Assembly: GCF_000378625.1 (NCBI RefSeq)
Contig: NZ_KB905161.1
Coordinates: 368,244-432,243 of the forward strand
Direction of reading: 5' to 3'
Source: Colwellia piezophila ATCC BAA-637
GTDB taxonomy: Bacteria; Pseudomonadota; Gammaproteobacteria; Enterobacterales; Alteromonadaceae
DNA: 64,000 nt
In this document: positions 9,411 to 15,441 of the stretch, in pieces
How the letters are laid out: the number at the start of each line of letters is the position of its first letter
Numbering within the stretch: the stretch's first letter is position 1
Program-made: the position numbers and the translations under genes
The notes under the pieces: generated by a model
What the model saw: the letters and a program-made list of their open reading frames with translations, nothing else
Told to the model about the DNA's origin: nothing
The model's database searches: none

Positions 9411-9554
9411 ATGCAAAAAAGAATTAATGATTATTGGCAGGCACTTGATACTGAAGACCTAAAGAAGAAGAAACGACGAAAACTTTGGACTGCTATCAAA
9501 CTCTTAATGAGAGTTGGGTATTGGATTTGGAGGTTATTAAATTGTTTCGGTTAA
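9411..9554 (+). CDS. Small cationic Trp-rich peptide, candidate retron effector
   Basis: A 47-residue peptide: an acidic N-terminal third, a lysine/arginine run (KKKKRRK) around residues 18-24, then a hydrophobic Trp-rich tail (LWTAIKLLMRVGYWIWRLL). This is the profile of membrane-active type I toxins. ATG 9411 is preferred because GGGAG (9399-9403) lies 7 nt upstream; ATG 9405 is too close. A longer form starting at TTG 9336, after AGGGG, is possible. The ribosome site directly follows the 3' arm of the hairpin at 9355-9398, so translation may be controlled by RNA structure or by msDNA pairing. The stop codon lies in the terminator hairpin. No family is recognised; the toxin role is an inference from composition and position. 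Confidence 0.6.
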   Translation: MQKRINDYWQALDTEDLKKKKRRKLWTAIKLLMRVGYWIWRLLNCFG

Positions 9555-9590
9555 CTAAGGGCGCTCATATCAAGTGTTCCCCTTAGTTTT
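9553..9590 (+). terminator. Terminator-like hairpin between small peptide and XRE gene
   Basis: Stem AACTAAGGG (9553-9561) / CCCTTAGTT (9580-9588), with an inner CGCT/AGTG helix, is followed by a T run (9587-9590). It overlaps the stop codon of the small peptide. It probably terminates or attenuates the leader transcript so that little of it reaches the XRE and RT genes. It could alternatively be part of the retron RNA fold. Confidence 0.6.
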
Positions 9591-9604
9591 TAAGGAATAT
9601 ACAC

Positions 9605-9916
9605 ATGATAAATAAAGCATTAAAGATTATTAGACAATTTCATAATTTAAAACAAGTTGAGTTAGCCGAAAGTCTTGCTATCTCTAAATCTTATTTGAGT
9701 GAAATTGAATCTGGTAAAAAACCAGCAAGTGTAGAATTGCTCGAAAAATATTCAAAGCAATTTGATATACCTATGTCTTCATTAGTTTTCTTTTCAGAGT
9801 CATTAGAAGACAAGAAAAAAATACCAGAAAAATTCAAACGTTTTTTTGCAGCAAAGATATTAAATATCATGGAATGGGTAACTGAGCGTGAAGAAACAAA
9901 AAAGACCCAAGTTTAA
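9605..9916 (+). CDS. XRE-family HTH protein of the retron
   Basis: A 103-residue protein. Residues ~4-60 form a Cro/cI-type helix-turn-helix (QVELAESLAISKSYLSEIESGKKPASVELLEKYSKQF). A charged C-terminal tail follows. AAGGA lies 8 nt before the ATG. It overlaps the RT start by 29 nt, so the two are coupled. An HTH protein directly before the RT is one of the known retron gene arrangements; I recall it as type VI in the published classification. There it may act as the regulator or antitoxin-like partner of a hidden effector. Here the 47-residue peptide upstream is the effector candidate. Whether it binds the 9120-9148 promoter is not shown. Confidence 0.85.
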   Translation: MINKALKIIRQFHNLKQVELAESLAISKSYLSEIESGKKPASVELLEKYSKQFDIPMSSLVFFSESLEDKKKIPEKFKRFFAAKILNIMEWVTEREETKKTQV

Positions 9917-10850
9917 GATTAAAACATTAAACAAAGCATACGAAATTTCTGACTCTCCTTTATATAAACTAACAACTAAACGTAAACTTGCGGCTTTACT
10001 TTTACTTGAACCTGTAACTTTAAATGCTCTAATTAAAAATACTGACAATTACAATGTATTTGAGCAAGTAAATAGTAATGGTAAAAAACGGATAATTGAG
10101 CACCCGAACCTTGAGTTAGATAAAGTCCATACGAGAATTGCCAGTCTCTTGTGTCGGATAAAAATACCAGATTTTGTACATTCTGGTAGAGCGAAGCACT
10201 CACATATTACGAATGCGCGCATCCATATAGGGCACCATAAAGTATTAACAACTGATATCCGTTCTTTTTTCCCATCGACCTCTAGGACTCATTTATTTAA
10301 CTTTTTCAATAGAAAGATGAAGTGTTCTTCAGATGTATCTGACATATTATCAAAAATTTGCACCTATAATGAGCATCTTCCAACAGGTAGCAGAATAAGT
10401 ATGCCTTTGGCTTTGTGGGCTAATATTGGGATGTTTTTGGAATTAGAAAAAATAGCAGTAAAGCATGATATAAAAATGTCTGTTTATGTTGATGATATAA
10501 CTTTTTCAGGGGATAAATTAAATAAATTATTTATATCAACAATTAAGAGAATTGTTGAACGTCACGGGCATATAATACATCCGGTAAAAACGGTTCTATA
10601 CGCCAAGGATGATGCAAAGGTAATTACAGGCGTCATACTGAAAGACGGCAAACAATTTGTTAAAAACGAACAGCACAGAAATGTCTATCAAGATATAGAA
10701 CAATGGAAAATCCTCAAAGACACCCCTTATATGCCAGAAACCCTAAAAAATAGGCTCCTAGGTAGACTTAACTCACTCTCCGCTATAGAACCAAAATTTA
10801 AAGATAAGGCACGAAGCATTCGAAATCACAAAACCCCAACACCTTATTAA
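9888..10850 (+). CDS. Retron reverse transcriptase
   Basis: A 320-residue RT that makes msDNA from the retron RNA template. The retron-specific NAxxH motif is present (NARIH, 109-113). Motif A is LTTDIRSFFPS with catalytic Asp123. The catalytic YVDD box is at 200-203 (SVYVDDITFSG). A thumb-region VITG sequence (247-249) corresponds to the retron VTG motif. Motif B reads LPTGSRISMPLALWANI, a divergent form of the usual LPQGAPTSP. The length matches typical retron RTs with no fused domain. The start is GTG inside the XRE gene, without a strong ribosome site, so coupled translation is likely. The product ends 28 bp before a convergent gene. Confidence 0.92.
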   Translation: MKKQKRPKFKIKTLNKAYEISDSPLYKLTTKRKLAALLLLEPVTLNALIKNTDNYNVFEQVNSNGKKRIIEHPNLELDKVHTRIASLLCRIKIPDFVHSGRAKHSHITNARIHIGHHKVLTTDIRSFFPSTSRTHLFNFFNRKMKCSSDVSDILSKICTYNEHLPTGSRISMPLALWANIGMFLELEKIAVKHDIKMSVYVDDITFSGDKLNKLFISTIKRIVERHGHIIHPVKTVLYAKDDAKVITGVILKDGKQFVKNEQHRNVYQDIEQWKILKDTPYMPETLKNRLLGRLNSLSAIEPKFKDKARSIRNHKTPTPY

Positions 10851-10877
10851 GGAGCAGTTAAGTTTTTATTTATCTCC

Positions 10878-11192
10878 TCATTGCAATGCTTTGATGCGCT
10901 CTATGCTTAACTTGGTTTCATTATCCATACGGGTTTTTTCTAAGTCCACTTTTTGGTCGTTGGTCAAAGATCCTTCTAGACCATACATAGTAGGTAAAAA
11001 CTCTAGCCGCTTTTTCTTTTCTTTGTCTGCATGGTCTTTAGATTTTCGTAAGTTATGAATATGGCGTAATGTTATCTTTTCAGCCCCAAGTTCATAATAA
11101 TCATTGTTCTGTAATTCTTCCCTACTCAATGTTTCAATAAGTTGCTTTTTCTTATGTTGGTAATTGGATTCTAGTATTTCGTAAAAGTACAT
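10878..11192 (-). CDS. Small charged protein of unknown function
   Basis: A 104-residue, highly charged, mostly helical protein rich in Lys, Glu, Leu and Asn, with no membrane segment, signal peptide or known motif. The central stretch (about 60-100) could form a short coiled coil. A good ribosome site (AAGGGAG, 7 nt before ATG) supports a real gene. It converges on the retron RT from the opposite strand. I do not recognise the family. Confidence 0.65.
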   Translation of the reverse strand: MYFYEILESNYQHKKKQLIETLSREELQNNDYYELGAEKITLRHIHNLRKSKDHADKEKKKRLEFLPTMYGLEGSLTNDQKVDLEKTRMDNETKLSIERIKALQ

Positions 11193-11229
11193 GGTCGCTC
11201 CCTTTACCCTATTTATGAGCCATTCATTA

Positions 11230-11257
11230 ATCCCATATAATACATATTATGTTGGAT
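11230..11257 (+). other. dif-like 28-bp Xer recombination site
   Basis: The 11-6-11 layout reads ATCCCATATAA / TACATA / TTATGTTGGAT. The right arm matches the conserved XerD half of gammaproteobacterial dif (TTATGTTAAAT) at 9 of 11 positions. The left arm is the inverted repeat of the right arm at 9 of 11 positions. It lies 135 bp before a short Xer-like recombinase gene, so it may be that enzyme's site or a decayed attachment site for host XerCD. Confidence 0.5.
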
Positions 11258-11392
11258 TAGCATATATTTATTCTGTACCTCACTGAAATTATTAGTGAAA
11301 ATGCGTTTTTTGTGTTTTTACCTAAAAACGGTGCCGAGTGTCATCAATGAAAATATACTTGTTGCATACTTTTTATGGGATTGGACTAAATT

Positions 11393-11968
11393 ATGACTAA
11401 GCAAGCGGATATTTTAACAGAGAAGCAATTTGCCCTATGTAGCAAAGTAGCAAGTGCGGGTAAATTTGGACTTCGTAATAATTTGGCAATTAATTTAGGT
11501 TGGTTTGCTGGATTAAGGGCTAAAGAAATTTGCTCTTTGAAAATTAGTGACTGCTTTATGAAAAATGGCGAAGTTGTAAAAATGGTGCATTTGACTAAGG
11601 AGCAGAGTAAAAGCCACAGTAGAACTTTCGTAGCAAATAGTAAGTTAGCCAAAATACTGAGTGCTTACTATGTGCAAATGGGCTTATCAAAAAAAGATGC
11701 TAATAGCCCATTACTTGTTAGCAACAAAGGCAGTGCGCTTAGTGCTCACAGTACAGTGTGCGTTATTAAAAAAGTGTTGGAAGATGCAAATTTAGCGCAT
11801 AACAGAAGTTCACATAGTTTTAGACGTAGTTTTTGCACCAAATTAATAAGTAAGGGAGTGAATAGTTTTTTGGTTTGCGAACTTATGGGGCACCGAAATG
11901 TAAGTACCACACAATTATATTTTTCTGCTAACCCAGTGCAATTACAGGAAATAGCAGAACTCGCATAA
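11393..11968 (+). CDS. Short Xer-like tyrosine recombinase (catalytic domain only)
   Basis: A 191-residue protein with a complete tyrosine recombinase catalytic set: Arg42 (AGLRAKEI), His141 and Arg144 (HSFRRSF), His167 (GHRNVSTT) and Tyr176 (QLYFS). It is about 100 residues shorter than XerC/XerD because the N-terminal core-binding domain is missing, so it is a stand-alone catalytic domain like FimB-type or other small recombinases. All active-site residues are intact, so it is probably functional rather than debris. The start ATG has only a weak ribosome site. The dif-like palindrome upstream (11230-11257) is a plausible substrate. It is a second recombinase within the same island. Confidence 0.85.
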   Translation: MTKQADILTEKQFALCSKVASAGKFGLRNNLAINLGWFAGLRAKEICSLKISDCFMKNGEVVKMVHLTKEQSKSHSRTFVANSKLAKILSAYYVQMGLSKKDANSPLLVSNKGSALSAHSTVCVIKKVLEDANLAHNRSSHSFRRSFCTKLISKGVNSFLVCELMGHRNVSTTQLYFSANPVQLQEIAELA

Positions 11969-12292
11969 GCGTACTTGTTGTGCGCTCTGTGCTCCTCTGT
12001 GTGCTATTTTAGCGGTAAAAACAAGCATTGAGTACTGATTTTTGTTGTGCAAAAAGAGGAAAGTAAAAACGTTACTTGCTACCCCTTACGTCACTTGCGC
12101 TTACCAGTTCACTTGCTCGTATCGTCTATGTACTGTTTAGTTGTGCTGGGTGTTATGCAGTCATTTGTTAGTCTTCATCGTCGAATTTTTCTGTTATCTG
12201 GCGGGTTCTGCTTGGTTTTATACAAAGGCGCAACTTCCTGCGTCTTGCCCCTCGTGTCGTTTGTGCTTATCAGTTCAATTACTCGCTTCGCC
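11969..12292. other. Intergenic stretch with a degenerate repeat pair
   Basis: I see no convincing gene here. One ORF on the plus strand begins at a GTG without a ribosome site and has unnatural composition. Two ~50-bp segments, 12072-12120 and 12241-12290, resemble each other (shared CTTGC, CCC, GCTTA-CAGTTCA and CTCG blocks in the same order, spaced ~168 bp). Their role is unknown. Confidence 0.4.
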
Positions 12293-12604
12293 TTAAAGTA
12301 CATCCACTACGTCTATAATACAGTTGTTTTTGCTACTTAAGTCAAAGCCTATAAATATCTGCCAATCATCCAGTTTTGTGTCACATAGCAAATAGTTACA
12401 GTCTTCGTCAGTGCTTATATAAGTTGTTATTGTGCTGTCATTAAATGCGTTTTGTAGGCAAGTTATTACTGCTTTACTTGCCGCCTCGCTTGCCTTGTCT
12501 AATGTACTGTTATTGCCCAACCGTTTTATTTTGGGTAAGTAAGTTTTACTTAGTAAGCCTATTAGGTCTTTAGTTGTTATTTTATATTTTCCTGTTATGT
12601 CCAT
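12293..12604 (-). CDS. Hypothetical protein
   Basis: A 103-residue soluble protein with a basic N-terminal third and an acidic C-terminal half ending in IIDVVDVL. It has no signal peptide, membrane helix or recognised motif. A ribosome site AAGGGA lies 9 nt before ATG 12604. Two TTTGATTA direct repeats lie about 40 bp upstream (12641-12658) and may be an operator. It sits between the short recombinase and the HUH endonuclease. Function unknown. Confidence 0.6.
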   Translation of the reverse strand: MDITGKYKITTKDLIGLLSKTYLPKIKRLGNNSTLDKASEAASKAVITCLQNAFNDSTITTYISTDEDCNYLLCDTKLDDWQIFIGFDLSSKNNCIIDVVDVL

Positions 12605-12640
12605 CTGTGTAATTCCCTTAATGTTATTTTTTACTTCTCT

Positions 12641-12658
12641 TTTGATTAACTTTGATTA
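12641..12658. promoter_or_regulatory. Operator-like direct repeat
   Basis: TTTGATTA occurs twice with a 10-bp period (12641-12648 and 12651-12658), one helical turn apart, about 37 bp before the 103-residue minus-strand gene. This spacing suggests protein binding on one DNA face. It is only a pattern. Confidence 0.3.
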
Positions 12659-12736
12659 GTCTAATTATTTTTGTTAAAGGGTGTGTTGTATAATTATTAG
12701 TGGATTTAATTACTTTTGTTTTACGCACACTTTAAC

Positions 12737-12767
12737 AACAAGTGGCACGCTCCTTGTGCCACTTGTT
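12737..12767. repeat. Perfect 12-bp hairpin next to the HUH gene
   Basis: AACAAGTGGCAC and its exact complement (12756-12767) are separated by 7 nt (GCTCCTT). No T tract follows on either strand, so it is not a standard terminator. HUH endonucleases recognise hairpins at nick sites, so it may be an origin or termination structure for the neighbouring HUH protein. Confidence 0.45.
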
Positions 12768-12837
12768 AACATCTATCATCACATTAACATTATGTTTATA
12801 TGCTCACCCAGCCAGTGCTAGTGCACCGTCTGCGCTC

Positions 12838-13419
12838 TCAATAAATGTGCGTCATATCCCAGTTAACAGCCTCCGCACTGTTCGTTTTGATTTCTTTAGT
12901 TATATAATCCAACCAGCCAGCCGTATTGTAAATTTCTTGCAAGTCATTTACTTTGCCGCCTCCTGCTCTTTTCCAACAACCAAACAGTTCATCTTCCAAT
13001 AATTTAATACTCAATACTTTGCCACCTAAAGCAAAAATAGCGTGGTAATGCCACCTTTTATCTATACTTCCTTGCTCCAATACTGCAAACATCATTATTT
13101 TCTGTGCCTTATCTTTGCCTACCTTTTGCCTGTAGTTGTTAAAACCCATTGCTTCATTAAATAAACTGCAAAAGTACCTACCTATATTTCTTGCCTCTTG
13201 CTCATTTATCACATGCTTTTTTCCATACCTGCCGTACCTATCACTAAACGTTAGTGTTACTGCGTAATCAAAGTCTAAACTTGCATTTAACACATAACTC
13301 ATTAGCGCTTCGCGTAAACCGCTCCGTACATACGTTTTACTAAACTCTGCCTGTATTACTGCCCTTGCCAGTTCAAGTTTTTCATTTACTATAAGTACCT
13401 TGTCTTTATTTTTTTTCAT
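12838..13419 (-). CDS. HUH endonuclease, rolling-circle Rep-like
   Basis: A 193-residue protein with the three motifs of rolling-circle initiators in order: motif I YAVTLTF (52-58), the metal-binding HUH motif HYH (124-126, in KRWHYHAIF) and a catalytic Tyr/Lys pair DYITKE (Tyr172, Lys175). The expected reaction is site-specific nicking of one strand with covalent attachment through the tyrosine. It lacks a helicase domain and is short, as in Rep proteins of small plasmids, filamentous phages and their satellites. AAAAGGAA lies 7 nt before ATG. A 630-bp gene-free stretch upstream and a perfect hairpin downstream (12737-12767) are candidate origins. It suggests that part of the island came from a rolling-circle element. 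Confidence 0.75.
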   Translation of the reverse strand: MKKNKDKVLIVNEKLELARAVIQAEFSKTYVRSGLREALMSYVLNASLDFDYAVTLTFSDRYGRYGKKHVINEQEARNIGRYFCSLFNEAMGFNNYRQKVGKDKAQKIMMFAVLEQGSIDKRWHYHAIFALGGKVLSIKLLEDELFGCWKRAGGGKVNDLQEIYNTAGWLDYITKEIKTNSAEAVNWDMTHIY

Positions 13420-14051
13420 ATCAAATTCCTTTTCATACTGCTCGTGCAGTAAATCTATTTATCCTTTCTTGCTAAATTTGCCCTCAAAAACCGTGCAAAA
13501 GCAGCACTTTTTAACTAGCCAATGAAGCACACTTAGTATTAAGCGCAGATCACTAACGGGTTAGTTTTTTAACAAGTAAAACAATACCTACCTGAACGGC
13601 ATAAACTGTGTGAGGTGTTGTGTGTATGCACTGAATTAAGTGCAAAAAGAGGTGAGAGATACCTTAAACTTGTATTAAACATATACCATGTTTTGACTTT
13701 TTCTGGTGGTTATCCGACCAATAAAAACAACTAAACTGCCTGAATTACAGTTGGTTATACCTGATGGGTTTAGTGGCAGAGTCGTTTATTAAACTAACCA
13801 TAAAGTGCTCGATGTCCGTCAAATTTGGTTGGTGGCACTACCGTTCAATTTAATGCGTTGATTAATTTAATTAACTGGAAAATACGTATTTCTTAATTAG
13901 GGGGTACGTTGACCTTGTTATTTTTAGGTGTGAAATTATTTAACTGGGTGCGTTATTTTTAGGTACTTTACAGGTTGGTATGAGTAGGTGTTTTTAACTG
14001 GTTTGATAAATACAAGTATTGCAAATGCAATGCAAATATAAGGAGAAGTAA
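13420..14051. other. 630-bp gene-free region with repeats, candidate origin/control region
   Basis: I see no gene. Contents: a terminator-like ACTAAC/GTTAGT hairpin followed by T6 (~13552-13572), a hairpin TGCACT/AGTGCA (13627-13644), two 13-bp direct repeats GTTATTTTTAGGT (13917-13929, 13952-13964), and three TTAACTGG octamers (13871, 13940, 13994) on the same strand. The repeats lie just before the plus-strand gene at 14052 and behind the HUH gene start. They could be binding sites for replication or regulation. Confidence 0.4.
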
Positions 14052-14348
14052 ATGGAATTACAAGAATGCTATGACAAATTGGTTCAAGTTGGATTGTGCA
14101 GGACGGGATTAGATTTTTCAGAAAATTACTGTGGCAAGTACAGGAGTTACTATAGCGTTGTTAAGGCGCGTGGGGATAAATTGAATACCGATGTGCTTGT
14201 GCATTTGAATTATTGCTTACGGAGGAAACTAGCGCGATTACAGGAGGAAAGTAGTACAGAGGTGCAGCGCCTAGCAGTACAAGACTTACAAAAACGTGTG
14301 AATGCGGAAATACAAGCAGTATGTGAGCAAGCCTTTTACGCTGCATAG
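14052..14348 (+). CDS. Small conserved island protein (DUF6626-like)
   Basis: A 98-residue soluble protein. The pattern CYDKLVQVGLCRTGLDFSE...YRSYYSVVKARGDKLNTD resembles a family of ~100-residue proteins of unknown function found on integrated elements, which I recall as DUF6626. The N-terminal half has a helical, HTH-like feel and the C-terminal half is helical. A strong AAGGAGAA ribosome site precedes ATG. It is followed by another island-type gene on the same strand. A regulatory role is possible but not shown. Confidence 0.65.
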   Translation: MELQECYDKLVQVGLCRTGLDFSENYCGKYRSYYSVVKARGDKLNTDVLVHLNYCLRRKLARLQEESSTEVQRLAVQDLQKRVNAEIQAVCEQAFYAA

Positions 14349-14432
14349 GAAACTTGTTTAACATTGGTGATTGCCGAAAGTTTCAATACGGCTGTACTGT
14401 GTGGCTTTACTAACAAAACAAGGTCACAGATT

Positions 14433-14864
14433 ATGGCTAAATCAATTATTGGTTCACTTAAATTAAGCGTTAAGCAAGTAGAAAAAAACGTTGACCCAAT
14501 CGTACGCAAACAAAACAAGTTGATTAAAAACTTACGTGAACAACGCTTAATGGCGGAGTTTTTAATTAAAGGTAAGCAGTACGTTTCTTACAAAGAAAAA
14601 GCAGTTATTGACGAGCAAACAGGTGAGAAAACGACGTTACAGATACCAAAAAAAGTACGTGCTTGGTTTTTTGAAGTTGATAGCACATTTTTTATTGAGG
14701 TGAAATACTCAAATGTTGCGTTTAAGTTGGGTTCAAAAAGTGAAACTGCTATTGAAGTTGGTGATAAAAAGCAACTACCTGTTGTGATTGATAAGTTGAT
14801 TGAAGCAACAGAGCAAGGCGAGTTTACGACTAACTTTGAAGCATTTAGCAAGACTAAAAAGTAA
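14433..14864 (+). CDS. Conserved island protein (DUF6641-like)
   Basis: A 143-residue protein starting at ATG 14433 (AAGGT upstream; an in-frame GTG at 14364 has no ribosome site). The N-terminus (SIIGSLKLSVKQVE...DPIVRKQNKLI) and the central IPKKVRAWFFEVDSTFFIEVKYSN block resemble a family I recall as DUF6641. The C-terminal residues form a short helix ending LIEATEQGEF. No enzyme motif is visible. It pairs with the small protein upstream and is the last protein gene before the tRNA-Leu at the island's right end. Confidence 0.65.
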   Translation: MAKSIIGSLKLSVKQVEKNVDPIVRKQNKLIKNLREQRLMAEFLIKGKQYVSYKEKAVIDEQTGEKTTLQIPKKVRAWFFEVDSTFFIEVKYSNVAFKLGSKSETAIEVGDKKQLPVVIDKLIEATEQGEFTTNFEAFSKTKK

Positions 14865-14895
14865 GTGGCATATATTCTATTAAATACAGGCCAAT

Positions 14896-14926
14896 AAAAA
14901 AGCCCTGATATTTCTATCAGGGCTTT
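14896..14926 (-). terminator. Terminator of the intact tRNA-Leu
   Basis: A perfect 12-bp stem AAAGCCCTGATA / TATCAGGGCTTT with a 4-nt loop is followed by U residues on the minus strand. It sits 7 bp after the tRNA 3' end. Its sequence differs from the terminator at 6683-6728, so this tRNA copy brought its own terminator. Confidence 0.8.
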
Positions 14927-14933
14927 CATATAA

Positions 14934-15018
14934 TGGTACCGCAAGACGGACTTGAACCGTCACTTCTTTCGAAACCGGATTTTGAATCCGGCGTGTCTAC
15001 CAATTCCACCACTGCGGC
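14934..15018 (-). tRNA. tRNA-Leu (anticodon CAA)
   Basis: An 85-nt class II tRNA with encoded CCA. Acceptor GCCGCAG pairs with TTGCGGT, the anticodon stem CCGGA/TCCGG carries loop TTCAAAA (anticodon CAA, codon UUG), and a variable arm and a T arm (GGTTCAAGTCC) are present. It is intact, with its own terminator. By the layout of the broken halves on either side it lies inside the integrated island, where it would replace the disrupted host gene. Confidence 0.95.
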
Positions 15019-15071
15019 AATACTCTTTCACCTCATGAAACATAAGGTTTTGTAAAATTACTTCACAAGAA

Positions 15072-15090
15072 ACTTTACAAAACTTTACGA
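15072..15090 (+). repeat. Putative right integrase arm-site repeats
   Basis: ACTTTACAAAACTTTACGA, nearly identical to 6844-6862 near the left end, lies 78 bp inside the right core. Matching arm repeats near both junctions support 15167 as the right border of the island. Confidence 0.5.
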
Positions 15091-15167
15091 GTAATTTTTA
15101 TTTATTTTTAATTGAAAGAAATTTAACTTTCAATGAGTTACAAAAATCACAGCGAATACGCTTTGTT

Positions 15168-15206
15168 TTTTGAATCCGGCGTGTCTACCAATTCCACCAC
15201 TGCGGC
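15168..15206 (-). pseudogene. Broken 5' half of tRNA-Leu(CAA)
   Basis: It is identical to the 5' half of the intact tRNA-Leu from G1 to the anticodon loop, then stops matching at the core TTTTGAAT (15168-15175). Joined to the 3' half at 6735-6789 it recreates a complete tRNA. It is therefore read as the host 5' half left by integration. The host promoter lies just to its right and now reads through it toward the intact copy. Confidence 0.85.
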
Positions 15207-15327
15207 ATAGGGTTTAACCTACTTTTGCGATTTGCAAAGAATTAAATTTTCATTGGAAAACTGAAGTCTTTGCAAACTATCTCTTCTATCTACAACCCTA
15301 TTTAGGCAAGAAGCTAAAGAGGTGGGC

Positions 15328-15355
15328 ATTATACGAAACTTAGTTCAGTAAGCAA
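15328..15355 (-). promoter_or_regulatory. Promoter of the original tRNA-Leu
   Basis: On the minus strand, TTGCTT (15350-15355), a 16-bp spacer and TATAAT (15328-15333) are followed by a GC-rich GCCC discriminator, which is typical of stringently controlled stable RNA genes. It would transcribe the 5' fragment and, about 300 nt on, the intact tRNA-Leu. Confidence 0.65.
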
Positions 15356-15441
15356 CACCTTTTTCGCAAGTTAGCCTGATATAGCTTTAACTGCCGTTTA
15401 TTTGTCCGAATGCTGCCTACTCTTTCTTAGAAACTAATAAT

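Larger units (their letters stand above)
6790..15167 (+). mobile_element. Integrative genomic island in tRNA-Leu with AbiH and a retron
   Basis: The island is bounded by the broken tRNA-Leu halves at 6735-6789 (3' half) and 15168-15206 (5' half), which share the core TTTTGAAT and together rebuild a perfect tRNA-Leu(CAA). The integrase is next to the left end. Paired direct repeats ACTTTAC...ACTTTACG occur near both ends (6844-6862 and 15072-15090) and look like integrase arm sites. Contents: integrase, AbiH-like gene, retron, short Xer-like recombinase, HUH endonuclease, several unknown small genes and a complete tRNA-Leu. A more conventional reading puts the right border at 14987 within the intact tRNA. 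The arm repeats and the second broken half favour 15167. Confidence 0.85.

Noticed and set aside
11969-12292. Integron attC sites
   Set aside because: The repeated blocks lack the paired core sites GTTRRRY and RYYYAAC in the expected inverted layout.
12047-12340. Plus-strand ORF of 97 codons
   Set aside because: It starts at GTG without a ribosome site, has unnatural Cys/Leu/Val-rich composition, and its end overlaps the better-supported minus-strand gene at 12293-12604.
12690-12730. Second dif-like site
   Set aside because: GGTGTGTTGTATAATTATTA resembles dif only in its TATA-rich centre; the 11-6-11 spacing fails.
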